A stretch of 64,000 nucleotides of DNA from RPQJ01 sp046347155 (GCA_046347155.1 JAXMGT010000001.1:620001-684000), one strand, 5' to 3'. Numbered from the stretch's first letter, positions 1-8,921 are shown. Translations and numbers: made by a program. Notes: a model not told the origin generated them from the letters alone.

Positions 1-41
1 CCATACTAAACCCGGGTGCCGGGGCTGTCAGCGAGGACGAC

Positions 42-1217
42 TTGGTCGCCGCCGATCACGAGACCAGTTACCTGTTCCTGGACAACCGCGAGGCGCTGGT
101 GCTCGCGGGCGGCGGCGCCCGCGCCGCCTACCAGGTGGGGGTACTCGCGGCGATGGCCGACTGGCTGCCCGGCGACGCCCGCTGCCCGTTCGAGGTGCTG
201 GTCGGGACCTCGGCCGGCGCGCTGAACGCGGCCGCGGTCGCGGCCCGGGCGCGGCGCTTCCGCGAGGCCGTCGCGAGGCTCGAACACGTCTGGGCGGCAT
301 TCCGGGTCTCGCACGTCGTGCGCGCCGATCCAGTGACCGTGCTGCGCGCCGGGTTGCACTGGATGGTGTCGGTCGCGCTCGGTGGCTGGCTGCTGCCGCC
401 GCCGCGCTCGCTGCTCGACACGACGCCGCTGCGCGGCCTGCTCGAGGCGGCAATCCCGCTCGACGGCATCCGGGACGCCGTCGGCGGCGGGCTCGTGCGT
501 GCGCTCGCCGTCGCGACGACGAGTTACTCGACCGGGCGCGCGGTAGCATTCTTCGACGCTGCGCCCGACGTCGCCGAGTGGTCGCGGGTCCGGCGCGCGG
601 GCGTGCGTCGCGACATCGACCTCGAGGTGCTGATGGCAAGCGCCGCGATCCCGTTCATCTTCCCGGCCGCCCGTGTCGACGGGGACTGGTACGGCGACGG
701 GGCGATGCGCCAGCTCGCGCCGCTCAGCCCGGCCGTGCACCTCGGCGCGAACCGCATCCTCGTGGTGGGCACGCGGGCGGATGCCGCACCGACCCCGTCC
801 GGCGCCGGGACCGAGCACCCGCCGAGCCCCGGGCACCTGCTCGGGTTCGTGCTCGACTCGCTGTTCACGGACGGCCTGTCCATCGACCTCGAGCGGCTCC
901 GGCAGATCAACGCGATCCTGCAGCTCGGCGGCCCGACGGCGCCGCCCGACCGCCGTCCGATCGAGACGCTGGTGATCCAGCCGAGCGACGACCCGACGCT
1001 CATCGCACGCCGCCACCTGCGGGCGATGCCGCGCAGCCTGCGCACGCTGCTCCGGACGATCGGCGCACTCGAGGCCCGAGGTGGCCTGCTCGCGAGCTAC
1101 CTGCTGTTCGAATCGGCGTACACGACGGAGCTGATGCGGCTGGGGCGCGCCGACGCCGAGGCTCGCCGCGCCGAGATCGAGACCTACCTGACCGGTGCCT
1201 GGCGCGTGCCGGACTGA
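42..1217 (+). CDS. Patatin-like phospholipase family protein
   Basis: This is a probable cytosolic or membrane-associated serine acyl hydrolase of the patatin/RssA type, with a Ser-Asp catalytic dyad. Seen: the oxyanion glycine-rich motif GGGARAA at residues 23-29, the nucleophile motif GTSAG at 55-59 (Ser57), and a DGA motif with Asp219. All three are in the expected order, so the domain looks intact and is followed by a helical C-terminal extension. The annotated start is TTG at 42, but the frame stays open back to the window edge, so the true start may lie outside the window. It converges with mgtE, with only 7 bp between the stop codons. The substrate cannot be told from sequence. Confidence 0.85.
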   Translation: MVAADHETSYLFLDNREALVLAGGGARAAYQVGVLAAMADWLPGDARCPFEVLVGTSAGALNAAAVAARARRFREAVARLEHVWAAFRVSHVVRADPVTVLRAGLHWMVSVALGGWLLPPPRSLLDTTPLRGLLEAAIPLDGIRDAVGGGLVRALAVATTSYSTGRAVAFFDAAPDVAEWSRVRRAGVRRDIDLEVLMASAAIPFIFPAARVDGDWYGDGAMRQLAPLSPAVHLGANRILVVGTRADAAPTPSGAGTEHPPSPGHLLGFVLDSLFTDGLSIDLERLRQINAILQLGGPTAPPDRRPIETLVIQPSDDPTLIARRHLRAMPRSLRTLLRTIGALEARGGLLASYLLFESAYTTELMRLGRADAEARRAEIETYLTGAWRVPD

Positions 1218-1228
1218 GCGCCGCTCAG
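1214..1228. other. 15-bp palindrome holding both stops of convergent genes
   Basis: CTGAGCG-C-CGCTCAG is perfectly symmetric around a central C. One arm contains the patatin TGA and the other, on the opposite strand, contains the mgtE TGA. It could act as a short bidirectional 3' hairpin, but the loop would be tiny and no T tract follows, so terminator function is doubtful. Confidence 0.35.
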
Positions 1229-2580
1229 GTCAGCACCAGCTTCCCGAGGCCGAGCAGCGACGCGAACCCCACGACGTCGGTGACCGTCGTCACGACGACG
1301 CCGCCCGCGACCGCGGGGTCGACGCCGAAGCGCTTCATCGCGAGCGGCACGGCCACGCCCGCGAGCGCGGCGGCCAGCAGGTTGATCACCATCGCCGCGA
1401 AGATGACGCCGGCGATGCGCCAGTCCCGGTACCAGAGCATCGCGACGACCGCGACGACGGTCGCCCACGCGAGCCCGTTCAGCAGCGCGACGGCGATCTC
1501 CTTCGCGAGCAGCCAGCGGGCGTTCGCGCGCTCCACCTGCCCGAGCGCAAGGCCGCGGACGATCAGCGTCAGCGTCTGGGTCGCCGCGACGCCGCCCATG
1601 CTCGCGACGATCGGCATCAGCACCGCGAGCGCGACGATCGTCTGGATCGTGGCCTCGAACAGCCCGACGACCCAGGCCGCGAGGAACGCCGTCGCCAGGT
1701 TGATCCCGAGCCAGACGCCGCGGCGCCGCGCGCTCGGCACGACGTCCGCGAACATGTCCGCGTCCTCGTCGAGGCCGGCCATGCTCATGACCGAGTGGTC
1801 CGCTTCCTCGCGGATCACGTCCACGACGTCGTCGACCGTGATCCGGCCGAGCAGCCGTCCGCCCGGCGACACGACCGGCGCCGACAGCAGGTCGTGGTCC
1901 TGGAACAGGCTCGCGACGCGGTTCGCCGGCGTCTCCGGGTCGATCGCCTGGGCCCCGGTGTCCATCACGTCGCCGACCGTGCGGTCCGGGTCCTCGGTGA
2001 GCAGGCGGGGCAGGGCGAGCGTGCCGAGGTAGCGGTCGTGGCGGTTCACGACGTAGAGCGAATCGGTCTTCTCGGGCAGTTCGCCGCGCATGCGCAGGTA
2101 GCGCAGCACCGTCTCGAGCGTGACGTCGGGACGCACGCTCACGGTGTCGAGGTTCATCAGGCCGCCCGCGGTGTCGGCGTCGTAGGCGAGCACGGCACTG
2201 AGGCGCTCGCGGTCCTGCGAGTCCATCGAGCGGAGCACGCGCTGGTTCACGGCTTCCGGAAGGTCAGCCAGCAGGTCGGCGAGGTCGTCCACCTCGAGGC
2301 CTTCGGCGGCGGCCACGAGCTCGTCCGCGTCCATCTCGCGGATCAGGTCGGCACGGACTTCCTCGTTCAGTTCGACGAGGATGTCGCCCTCGAGCTCCGG
2401 GTCGACGAGGTTCCAGAGCAGCTCGCGCTGCGCGCCCGGCAGCGACTCGAGCAGCGAAGCGATCTCGGCCGGGTGCAGCGAATTGACGACGCGCTGGACC
2501 TGCCGGCCCGTGCCCTGGTCGAGCGCGCGCTTCAGCGTCGCGAGACGGCTCATCCGGGCGGGTTGCAGTTCGGCGTTCAT
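1225..2580 (-). CDS. mgtE: Magnesium transporter MgtE
   Basis: This is a Mg2+ channel/transporter of the inner membrane, 451 aa, the usual length for the family. Seen: an N-terminal helical MgtE_N domain (about residues 10-120) rich in acidic LxxLP-like repeats, a CBS pair (about 130-255), and a C-terminal domain of about five membrane segments starting near residue 290. In characterised homologues the cytosolic N and CBS domains sense Mg2+ and gate the pore. It lies 150 bp downstream of rapZ on the same strand. In some proteobacteria mgtE closes the rpoN/PTS-Ntr region, which fits this position. I see no recognisable Mg2+ riboswitch in the leader. Confidence 0.95.
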   Translation of the reverse strand: MNAELQPARMSRLATLKRALDQGTGRQVQRVVNSLHPAEIASLLESLPGAQRELLWNLVDPELEGDILVELNEEVRADLIREMDADELVAAAEGLEVDDLADLLADLPEAVNQRVLRSMDSQDRERLSAVLAYDADTAGGLMNLDTVSVRPDVTLETVLRYLRMRGELPEKTDSLYVVNRHDRYLGTLALPRLLTEDPDRTVGDVMDTGAQAIDPETPANRVASLFQDHDLLSAPVVSPGGRLLGRITVDDVVDVIREEADHSVMSMAGLDEDADMFADVVPSARRRGVWLGINLATAFLAAWVVGLFEATIQTIVALAVLMPIVASMGGVAATQTLTLIVRGLALGQVERANARWLLAKEIAVALLNGLAWATVVAVVAMLWYRDWRIAGVIFAAMVINLLAAALAGVAVPLAMKRFGVDPAVAGGVVVTTVTDVVGFASLLGLGKLVLT

Positions 2581-2699
2581 CGGGGTCGCACTTTACGACG
2601 CCCGGATGACGGCGGCGAGGCATTCCGGCGTGGCCGGCGGGCGCCAGGCATCGTGCCTCGGTGACCCGACGCGGATCGCGGAAGAAGACTTCGCCAGGA

Positions 2700-2725
2700 C
2701 CGGGCGTCGTCGTGCCGACGCCCGG
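2700..2725 (-). terminator. Hairpin after rapZ, possible end of the kdsD-rapZ operon
   Basis: A perfect 10-bp inverted repeat (CCGGGCGTCG / CGACGCCCGG, 6-nt loop) begins 5 bp past the rapZ stop on the minus strand. No uninterrupted T tract follows, only a T/C-rich stretch, so it may stabilise the 3' end rather than terminate strictly. The rest of the 2581-2730 gap shows no gene. Confidence 0.45.
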
Positions 2726-2730
2726 GCCGG

Positions 2731-3603
2731 CTACTCGTGCCGGCGGCTCGCGAGATCGCGGTGGCGGACGAGCGCCTGGCCGAGCGTCGCGTTGAAGTGC
2801 GCGGCGAGCTTTTCGGCGAGGTACACCGAGCGGTGCTGGCCGCCCGTGCAGCCGACGGCCACGGTCAGGTAGCTGCGATTCGAGCGCACGAGCGACGGCA
2901 TCCACCGTTCGAGGAAGCCGACCAGGTCGGCCAGGAACGCGCCCACCTCCTGCTGCCCGTCGAGGAACCGCGCGACCGCCGCGTCGCGGCCCGTGAGGTC
3001 GCGCAGGTCGGCTTCCCAGTACGGGTTCGGCAGCGCGCGTGCGTCGAACACGAAGTCCGCGTCGTCCGGCACGCCGTGACGGTAGGCGAACGACTCGAAC
3101 AGCAGCGAAGGGCCGGTCGCCGGGTGCTCGACCACCCGCGCACGGATCGTCTCGCGGAGTTCGTGGACCGAGAGCGAGGAGGTGTCAATCGCCAGGTCCG
3201 CCGCGGCGGCGACCGGTGCGAGCAGGCGCAACTCCTGCTCGAGCGCCTCCTGCAGTCCGAGGCCCGTCCGGCTGAGCGGGTGCCGACGGCGTGTCTCGCT
3301 GAACCGCTTGAGCAGCACGTCGTTCGAGGCGCTCAGGAACAGCACTTCGCAGCCGATCCCGCTGCGGCGCAGGTCGGCGACGAGTCGTGGCACGTCGGCG
3401 AGGTCCTCGGGTCGGTTGCGGGCGTCGACGCCGACCGCGGTCAGCCGGTAGGCGGGCTCGCTCGTGCGCACCGTGTAGGCGATGAATCCGGGCAGCAGGC
3501 CGGCCGGGATGTTGTCGACGCAGTAGTAGTCGAGGTCCTCGAGCATCGCGAGCGCGACGCTCTTCCCGGAGCCCGACAGGCCGCTGACGATGACGAGCCG
3601 CAT
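2731..3603 (-). CDS. rapZ: RNase adapter protein RapZ
   Basis: RapZ is a 290-aa P-loop protein that in enterics binds small RNAs and presents GlmZ to RNase E, coupling glucosamine-6-phosphate level to glmS expression. Outside enterics it is often annotated only as a nucleotide-binding protein. Seen: a Walker A motif GLSGSGKS at residues 8-15 directly after the start, and a conserved C-terminal domain with a CTGGQHRSV motif near residue 250. The ATG at 3603 lies 2 bp after the rpoN stop, so the two are almost certainly co-transcribed. Many relatives have hpf, ptsN and hprK between rpoN and rapZ; none is present here. Confidence 0.95.
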   Translation of the reverse strand: MRLVIVSGLSGSGKSVALAMLEDLDYYCVDNIPAGLLPGFIAYTVRTSEPAYRLTAVGVDARNRPEDLADVPRLVADLRRSGIGCEVLFLSASNDVLLKRFSETRRRHPLSRTGLGLQEALEQELRLLAPVAAAADLAIDTSSLSVHELRETIRARVVEHPATGPSLLFESFAYRHGVPDDADFVFDARALPNPYWEADLRDLTGRDAAVARFLDGQQEVGAFLADLVGFLERWMPSLVRSNRSYLTVAVGCTGGQHRSVYLAEKLAAHFNATLGQALVRHRDLASRRHE

Positions 3604-3605
3604 CG

Positions 3606-5042
3606 TCAGCCGGCCGCCTGGCGGCGTTCGGACGAGGAGGCGAGGCCGAGCGCCTCGCGGTACTTGGCCACCGTGCGGCGCGCGACCTTGACGCCCTCGC
3701 GGGAGAGCACCTCGGCGAGCTGCGCGTCGCTGAGCGGCTTGCCCGGCAGCTCGTCGGCAATCAGCTTGCGGATCCGCGCGCGGATCGCGACCGAGGAAAC
3801 GTCCTCGCCGCCCGCGCCGCTCACGTGGCTCGAGAAGAAGTAGCGGAACTCGAAGATCCCGCGGGGCGTGTGCATGTATTTCGACGTCGTCACGCGCGAG
3901 ATCGTCGACTCGTGCATCCCGACCGCCTCGGCGACGTCGCGCAGGATCATCGGCTGCATCGCCTCCTCGCCGCGCTCGAGGAACGCCGCCTGGCGCTGCA
4001 CGATCGCGCGCGCGACCTTGAGCAGCGTCTCGGCGCGGATCTCGAGGCTGCGGATCAGCCAGCGTGCTTCCTGCAGCTGGGTGCGCAGCGAAGCGTAGTC
4101 CTGCGAGCGGGCCACCAGCCCGGCGTAGCTCTGGTTCACCCGCAGCCTGGGCACCGAGGCCGGGTTGATCTCGACCGCCCAGCCCTGGCCCGTGCGGCGC
4201 ACGAACACGTCGGGCACCAGGTATTCGGCCGGCGCGGATTCGAACGCGGCGCCCGGCCGGGGGTTGCAGCCGCGGATGAGCGCGAGCGCGACCAGGAAGT
4301 CGTCCTCGCTGGCGCCGAGCCTCTGCCGCAGGGCCGCGTGGTCCCGCCCCGCGACCTCGGCGAGGTGGTCCGCGGCGATCCTGAGCGCGAGGTCGCGGCC
4401 CGGCGTGGCGGGTTCGAGCTGCGCGAGCTGCAGCGACAGGCACTCCGAGACGGTGCGCGCGCCCACGCCGGCCGGGTCCAGCGTCTGGATGAACGCGAGC
4501 ACCCGCTCCACGTCCTCGATGCTGACCGGCAGGTCGGCACTCAGGCTGCGGGCGATTTCCTCGGTGCTCTCGGTGAGGTAGCCGTCCTCGTTCAGCGAAT
4601 CGACGAGTGCCTCGCCGATCCAGACTTCGCGCGGATCGAGCCGGCTCACCTCGAGCTGCCAGACCAGGTGCTGGTGCAGGTTGCGCTCGCGGCCGTCGGC
4701 GAACTCGAGCAGGCGGTCGTCGTCGTCCTGGGCTCGTCCGTCGCCGGACGGCGTCGAGGACTCCGCCCACGGGTCCTCCATCTCGACGACGATCTCGTCC
4801 TCGGCCGCTGCCGCCGGTTCGGCGTCCTCGTCCTCGCCGGCGGGCGCCGGCTGGTCGATCGAGGCGAGGTCGAGCGTCTCCTCTTCCTCCTCGGCCTCGA
4901 GCATCACGTTCGTCTCGAGGGCTTCCTGCAGCTGCGCCTGCAGTTCGAGCACCGGCAGCTGCAGCAGCCTGATCGCCTGCTGCAGCTGAGGTGTCATCGT
5001 CAGCTGCTGGCCGAGCTTGAGCTGCAGGGCGGGCTTGAGCAC
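3606..5042 (-). CDS. rpoN: RNA polymerase sigma-54 factor RpoN
   Basis: Sigma-54 directs RNA polymerase to -24/-12 promoters and needs an AAA+ activator; PilR, coded at the other end of this window, is one. Seen: the Gln-rich region I (activator interaction) in the first 50 residues, an acidic region II (about 50-110), the core-binding domain, a helix-turn-helix near 370, and the C-terminal RpoN box ARRTVAKYRE. I chose GTG at 5042 because it starts directly at region I (VLKPALQLK) and gives 478 aa, close to the E. coli length; a longer frame upstream runs into lptB. It follows lptB by 7 bp. Confidence 0.96.
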   Translation of the reverse strand: MLKPALQLKLGQQLTMTPQLQQAIRLLQLPVLELQAQLQEALETNVMLEAEEEEETLDLASIDQPAPAGEDEDAEPAAAAEDEIVVEMEDPWAESSTPSGDGRAQDDDDRLLEFADGRERNLHQHLVWQLEVSRLDPREVWIGEALVDSLNEDGYLTESTEEIARSLSADLPVSIEDVERVLAFIQTLDPAGVGARTVSECLSLQLAQLEPATPGRDLALRIAADHLAEVAGRDHAALRQRLGASEDDFLVALALIRGCNPRPGAAFESAPAEYLVPDVFVRRTGQGWAVEINPASVPRLRVNQSYAGLVARSQDYASLRTQLQEARWLIRSLEIRAETLLKVARAIVQRQAAFLERGEEAMQPMILRDVAEAVGMHESTISRVTTSKYMHTPRGIFEFRYFFSSHVSGAGGEDVSSVAIRARIRKLIADELPGKPLSDAQLAEVLSREGVKVARRTVAKYREALGLASSSERRQAAG

Positions 5043-5049
5043 GTCGTTC

Positions 5050-5778
5050 CTAGAGTCGGAAATCCTGCCCCAAGTAGACCTCGCGCACCTTCGGATTGGC
5101 AAGAATCTCGTCCGCAGATCCGGACGCGATCACGCTTCCGGTGCTGACGATGTACGCGCGGTTGCAGATGCCGAGCGTCTCGCGCACGTTGTGGTCGGTG
5201 ATCAGAACGCCGATGTTGCGCGCGGACAGGTGACGGATGATGCGCTGGATGTCGTCGACCGAGATCGGGTCCACGCCCGCGAACGGCTCGTCGAGCAGGA
5301 TGAAGCGGGGCTCGGCGGCGAGTGCGCGCGCGATCTCGACGCGGCGGCGCTCGCCGCCCGAGAGGCTCATGCCGATGCTGCCGCGGATGTGCCCGATGTG
5401 GAGCTCCTCGAGCAGCGACTCGAGCGCGGCCTCGCGCGCGGCCTCGTCGTCGAGGTCCTCGCGGACTTCGAGGATCGCGCGGATGTTGTCCTCGACCGAG
5501 AGCTTGCGGAACACCGAGGCTTCCTGCGGCAGGTAGCCGACGCCGAGCCGGGCCCGGCGATACATCGGCATCCGGGTGATCTCGCGGTCATCGAGGTGGA
5601 TGCGCCCCTCATCGCAGGGCACCAGCCCGACGATCATGTAGAACGCCGTCGTCTTGCCGGCGCCGTTCGGCCCGAGCAGTCCCACGACCTCGCCCGAGGC
5701 CACCTCGAGCGACAGGTCGGCGACCACGCGTCGGCTCCGGTAGCGCTTGCCCAGCGATTCGGCCCGCAGAATGCTCAC
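5050..5778 (-). CDS. lptB: LPS export ABC transporter ATPase LptB
   Basis: This is the cytoplasmic ATPase of the LptB2FG transporter that pulls LPS out of the inner membrane towards the Lpt bridge. It has 242 aa. Seen: Walker A GPNGAGKT at residues 36-43, the signature LSGGERRR, Walker B ending in LDEP, and a switch histidine (LITDHN). The GTG start at 5778 overlaps the lptA stop by 4 bp (GTGA), so translation is probably coupled. lptF and lptG are not in the window, as is usual. Confidence 0.96.
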   Translation of the reverse strand: MSILRAESLGKRYRSRRVVADLSLEVASGEVVGLLGPNGAGKTTAFYMIVGLVPCDEGRIHLDDREITRMPMYRRARLGVGYLPQEASVFRKLSVEDNIRAILEVREDLDDEAAREAALESLLEELHIGHIRGSIGMSLSGGERRRVEIARALAAEPRFILLDEPFAGVDPISVDDIQRIIRHLSARNIGVLITDHNVRETLGICNRAYIVSTGSVIASGSADEILANPKVREVYLGQDFRL

Positions 5779-6524
5779 GGTGATCCCGACCCCGGCCCGG
5801 GTTCGGTCGCCGGCGCGGGCGCAGGCGTGGTCGCCGGCGTCGGCGCCGCGTCCTTCTTCACCTTCGGCGTCTTTCCGGTGCCGCCCTTGCCGTTCGAGAG
5901 GTCCTCGGAGTCCGGGTTGATCGTGATGTGCACGCCACCCGGCGTCGTGCCGCCGGGGTTGGCCGCGACGCTCTGGTTCCCGACGTTGTAGATCAGCGTG
6001 TCGCCGCGGATCGTGTTGGCGCCGTCGGTGAGCCACGCGGACCCGGTCAGCTTCACGGTCCCGGATTTCACGTCGTACTCGATCAGGTCGCCCTGGCCTT
6101 TCGCGACCTGCTGGCTGTCCTTGAGTTTCTGCTCGAACGCGGCCGGCTTGCCGCGGATCACGGCCGAGGCGATCTCGCGGTCCTTGAACGCGACGACCGC
6201 GTCGGACGCCGAGACGCTGCCGTCCGGCACCTTCATCCGGACGTTGCCCGTGAACGTCCACTCCGAATTGTCGAAGTTGAGGCCGGTCGCGCTCGCGTCG
6301 TCCGCCTCGACGCTCATCGGGCCCTGGGTGATGCGCACCTGCCGGAAGTGCAGCGTGTTGTTACGGTAGTCGACGTCCGAGGAGGCGGCGGTGAGGTCGA
6401 TCGGGTCCTTGGTCGGCTTCGGCAGCGGCAATGACGGTGTCGCCGCGGACGCGGCGGCGCCGAGGCAGCAGGCGAGTGCCACGGCCGCGAGACGCTGCAG
6501 TCGGTCAGGGTGTGAAGCGGCCAT
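5775..6524 (-). CDS. lptA: LPS transport periplasmic protein LptA
   Basis: LptA forms the beta-jellyroll periplasmic bridge carrying LPS to LptDE. It has 249 aa. Seen: a Sec-type signal peptide (residues about 1-28, cleavage near AASA), an OstA/LptA core (about 38-190), and then a low-complexity Lys/Thr/Pro/Ala tail of about 40 residues. The tail makes it longer than E. coli LptA (185 aa); tails like this are variable and probably disordered. It overlaps lptC by 20 bp and lptB by 4 bp. Confidence 0.93.
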   Translation of the reverse strand: MAASHPDRLQRLAAVALACCLGAAASAATPSLPLPKPTKDPIDLTAASSDVDYRNNTLHFRQVRITQGPMSVEADDASATGLNFDNSEWTFTGNVRMKVPDGSVSASDAVVAFKDREIASAVIRGKPAAFEQKLKDSQQVAKGQGDLIEYDVKSGTVKLTGSAWLTDGANTIRGDTLIYNVGNQSVAANPGGTTPGGVHITINPDSEDLSNGKGGTGKTPKVKKDAAPTPATTPAPAPATEPGPGSGSP

Positions 6525-7083
6525 TGACGTCGGATTCTAGCCTGAGGGTCCCCGCGTTCAACTTCGCCTCGAAGCCGCGGGCCTTGAGTTCGTGAACACC
6601 GTAGGAGAGCGTGACCGGCACCGCCGTGCTCACGATCGCATCGTCGATCCTGTAGTCGACGCGTTCGGCGCGGATCACCGCGTCGCGGCCTGCGTCCACA
6701 CCGGTGATCGTGACGCCGCCGTAGAGCTGGACGGACTTCCGGTCGGCCGGCATCACGCCCGACGGTGCCGTGACGTGCCAGGTGCCGTGGTCCGCCGTCG
6801 GGTAGTCGAGTGTCATGTCCTGCATCAGCACGCTCTGGTCGGGCAGCTGCTGCTCGACCGAGCGAGCGTGCGCGATGAAGCGCGGGTGCCCGTCCTTGCC
6901 CATCTCGGTGATCGTCGCGTCGGTGGCGAAGTAGCCGCGCTGTGCGCCGGCCTCGCCCTGCTCGACGCCCGAGTCGTCCCAGCCGGTGACCAGCCCGTGC
7001 AGCAGCACGAGCCCGGCCGCCGCGGCCGCGAGGCCGACGGCCCGGCCGGTCAGGATCCGCGAGCGGTCACGAGCAGATCGCAT
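6505..7083 (-). CDS. lptC: LPS export protein LptC
   Basis: LptC is a bitopic inner-membrane protein that receives LPS from LptB2FG and hands it to LptA. It has 192 aa. Seen: one N-terminal transmembrane helix (about residues 13-31), then a periplasmic LptC beta-jellyroll domain. The start overlaps the 3' end of kdsC by 34 bp. Position between kdsC and lptA is the standard order. Confidence 0.93.
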   Translation of the reverse strand: MRSARDRSRILTGRAVGLAAAAAGLVLLHGLVTGWDDSGVEQGEAGAQRGYFATDATITEMGKDGHPRFIAHARSVEQQLPDQSVLMQDMTLDYPTADHGTWHVTAPSGVMPADRKSVQLYGGVTITGVDAGRDAVIRAERVDYRIDDAIVSTAVPVTLSYGVHELKARGFEAKLNAGTLRLESDVNGRFTP

Positions 7084-7550
7084 ACTTCACGTACCGCGCC
7101 GCGGCCGCCCGCGGCCTGAGTGGTCCAGTGCACGGCGGCCGCGAGCGCCGGGTGCGCGTCCGACACCGCGACGGCGAGCCCCGCGCGCGCGAGCATCGGG
7201 AGGTCCGGCGTGTCGTCGCCCACGCAGGCCGTCTCCTCGACGCCGATCCCGAGTTCGCGCTGCAGCCCGGCGAGCACCGCCGACTTGTCCGCGGCGCCCT
7301 GGTGGACGTGGCGGATGCCGAGTTCCGCCGCGCGTCGCGAGACCGCGGCCGACGCCCGGCCCGAAATGATCGCGACGGCGATGCCCGCCCCGAGCGCGGC
7401 GACGATGCCCGCACCGTCGCGGACGTGGAAGGCCTTCAGCGCCTCGCCGTCGGGGCCGAAATAGAGCCGCCCGTCCGTGAGCACGCCGTCGACGTCGAGC
7501 ACGAGCAGCCGCACGCGCCGGGCCCGCTCGAAGAGCGACGGGGCGGTCAA
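7050..7550 (-). CDS. kdsC: 3-deoxy-D-manno-octulosonate 8-phosphate phosphatase KdsC
   Basis: This HAD-superfamily phosphatase releases Kdo from Kdo-8-phosphate for lipid A-core synthesis in the cytosol. It has 166 aa, a C0-type HAD without a cap domain, which works as a tetramer. Seen: the nucleophile motif DVDGVLTDG with Asp19 and Asp21, and motif III/IV GDDTPDLPML. The TTG start at 7550 is preferred because it overlaps the kdsD stop (TTGA), the same coupling used along this operon, and because no ATG lies between it and the HAD motif. Confidence 0.94.
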   Translation of the reverse strand: MTAPSLFERARRVRLLVLDVDGVLTDGRLYFGPDGEALKAFHVRDGAGIVAALGAGIAVAIISGRASAAVSRRAAELGIRHVHQGAADKSAVLAGLQRELGIGVEETACVGDDTPDLPMLARAGLAVAVSDAHPALAAAVHWTTQAAGGRGAVREVCDLLVTARGS

Positions 7551-8521
7551 AGGACACCCGCGCGCAGCAGGTCGTGCACGTTCAGCGCGCCGACGAGGCG
7601 GCCCTCGTCGTCGACGACCGGCAACGCCGTGATCCGGTGTTCCTGCATCATCCGGACGGCCTCGGCCGCGAGCATGCGCGGCCGGGCCACCCGGCCGCCG
7701 GAGGTCATCACCTCGCCCATCGTCGCGCGGTGCACGTCCACCTGCCGGTCGAGTGCGCGGCGCAGGTCGCCGTCCGTGAAGATCCCGAGCAACCGCCGCC
7801 CGTCGTCGAGCACCGTGGTCATCCCGAGGCCCTTGCGGCTCATCTCGAGCAGGCCGGCCGCGAGCGGCGTGTCCGGTCCGACCGCCGGCAGTTCGTCGCC
7901 CCGGCGCATCACGTCGTCGACGTGCAGCAGCAGACGGCGGCCCAGGCTGCCGGCCGGGTGCGACCGGGCGAAATCCTCCTCGGTGAACCCCCGAGCCTCG
8001 AGTACCGCGACGGCCAGCGCATCGCCCATCGCGAGCGCGGCGGTCGTGCTCGCGGTCGGCGCGAGGTTGAGCGGGCAGGCCTCGAGCGGGACGCTGACCT
8101 CGAGCGTGACCGTCGCGTAGCGCGCGAGCGTCGACTCGCGACGGCCCGTCAGCGCCACGAGCGGCACGCCCAGGCGCTTGATGATCGGCAGGATCGCGAC
8201 CAGCTCGCCGGTCTCCCCCGAGTTCGACAGCGCGACGACGACGTCGCCCGCCGTGATCATCCCGATGTCGCCGTGGCTGGCCTCGGCCGGGTGCAGGAAG
8301 AAGGCCGGGCTGCCCGTGCTGGCGAACGTCGCCGCGATCTTGCGGCCGACGTGGCCGGACTTGCCCATCCCGGTGACGACGACCCGGCCCGTGCAGTTGA
8401 GCACCAGCCTGCAGGCCTCCGCGAACTCGTCCCCGAGCCGCTCGGCAAGCGCGGCGACGGCCTGCGACTCGATCTCGAGCACGCGGCGTCCGCGGGCGAT
8501 CACGGGGTCTCTGGGCGGCAT
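7547..8521 (-). CDS. kdsD: D-arabinose 5-phosphate isomerase KdsD
   Basis: This enzyme interconverts ribulose-5-phosphate and arabinose-5-phosphate, the first step of Kdo synthesis. Seen: an SIS sugar isomerase domain (about residues 35-170, with GMGKSGH and SNSGET motifs) followed by two CBS domains (about 200-324). The ATG at 8521 gives 324 aa, matching the family (328 aa in E. coli); an upstream in-frame ATG at 8593 would add a proline-rich stretch with no homology features. It is the first gene of the minus-strand kdsD-rapZ operon and divergent from ibaG. Confidence 0.94.
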   Translation of the reverse strand: MPPRDPVIARGRRVLEIESQAVAALAERLGDEFAEACRLVLNCTGRVVVTGMGKSGHVGRKIAATFASTGSPAFFLHPAEASHGDIGMITAGDVVVALSNSGETGELVAILPIIKRLGVPLVALTGRRESTLARYATVTLEVSVPLEACPLNLAPTASTTAALAMGDALAVAVLEARGFTEEDFARSHPAGSLGRRLLLHVDDVMRRGDELPAVGPDTPLAAGLLEMSRKGLGMTTVLDDGRRLLGIFTDGDLRRALDRQVDVHRATMGEVMTSGGRVARPRMLAAEAVRMMQEHRITALPVVDDEGRLVGALNVHDLLRAGVL

Positions 8522-8612
8522 GTCCGGTCCGGCGGTCCGTTCTGGGGCGCGGGGAGGGCCCGCGGTTCCCCGATAGTGTAGAGGGGGGGGCACGGCCGGT
8601 CATCCGCCGGGT

Positions 8613-8618
8613 TAAACT
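8613..8618 (+). promoter_or_regulatory. Possible -10 element for ibaG-murA
   Basis: TAAACT lies about 40 bp upstream of the ibaG start in the 135-bp divergent kdsD/ibaG gap. It matches the sigma-70 -10 consensus at 4 of 6 positions, and no convincing -35 is visible. A run of nine G residues precedes it (8583-8590 region). Weak call. Confidence 0.25.
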
Positions 8619-8656
8619 TGGCGCCCGCCGCGAGGCCCGCCGCCACCCGCCCGACC

Positions 8657-8911
8657 ATGACCGCCGAAGAAGTCACCCGCATGATCGAGCAGGGCCTGCC
8701 CGGGGCGCAGGTCCGCGTCCACACCGAGGACGACACCCATTTCGAGGCGATCGTCGTGAGTGCCGGGTTCGAGGGACGGCGCGCACTGCAGCGCCACCAG
8801 CAGGTCTACGCGACGCTCGGCGCGCGGATGGGCCGCGAAATCCACGCACTGTCGATCCAGGCCTGGACGCCCGCGGAATGGCAGGCGGCCGCCGGCGCGG
8901 CGCGGCGCTGA
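8657..8911 (+). CDS. ibaG: BolA-family protein IbaG
   Basis: This small BolA/IbaG-like protein of 84 aa acts with monothiol glutaredoxins in Fe-S handling and acid response in enterics. Seen: the BolA fold pattern, with a helix (TAEEVTRMIEQGLP), strand DDTHFEAIVVS, and a conserved segment RRALQRHQQVYATLGARM with the His used as a cluster ligand in the family. The start at 8657 (MTAEEV) is preferred over an earlier in-frame codon because it begins at the domain. murA follows after 10 bp, as in many gammaproteobacteria. Confidence 0.9.
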   Translation: MTAEEVTRMIEQGLPGAQVRVHTEDDTHFEAIVVSAGFEGRRALQRHQQVYATLGARMGREIHALSIQAWTPAEWQAAAGAARR

Positions 8912-8921
8912 GGAGACCACG

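Noticed and set aside
2581..2730. Possible Mg2+ riboswitch before mgtE
   Set aside because: Only a simple 10-bp hairpin next to the rapZ stop is visible; no conserved M-box or other riboswitch core.
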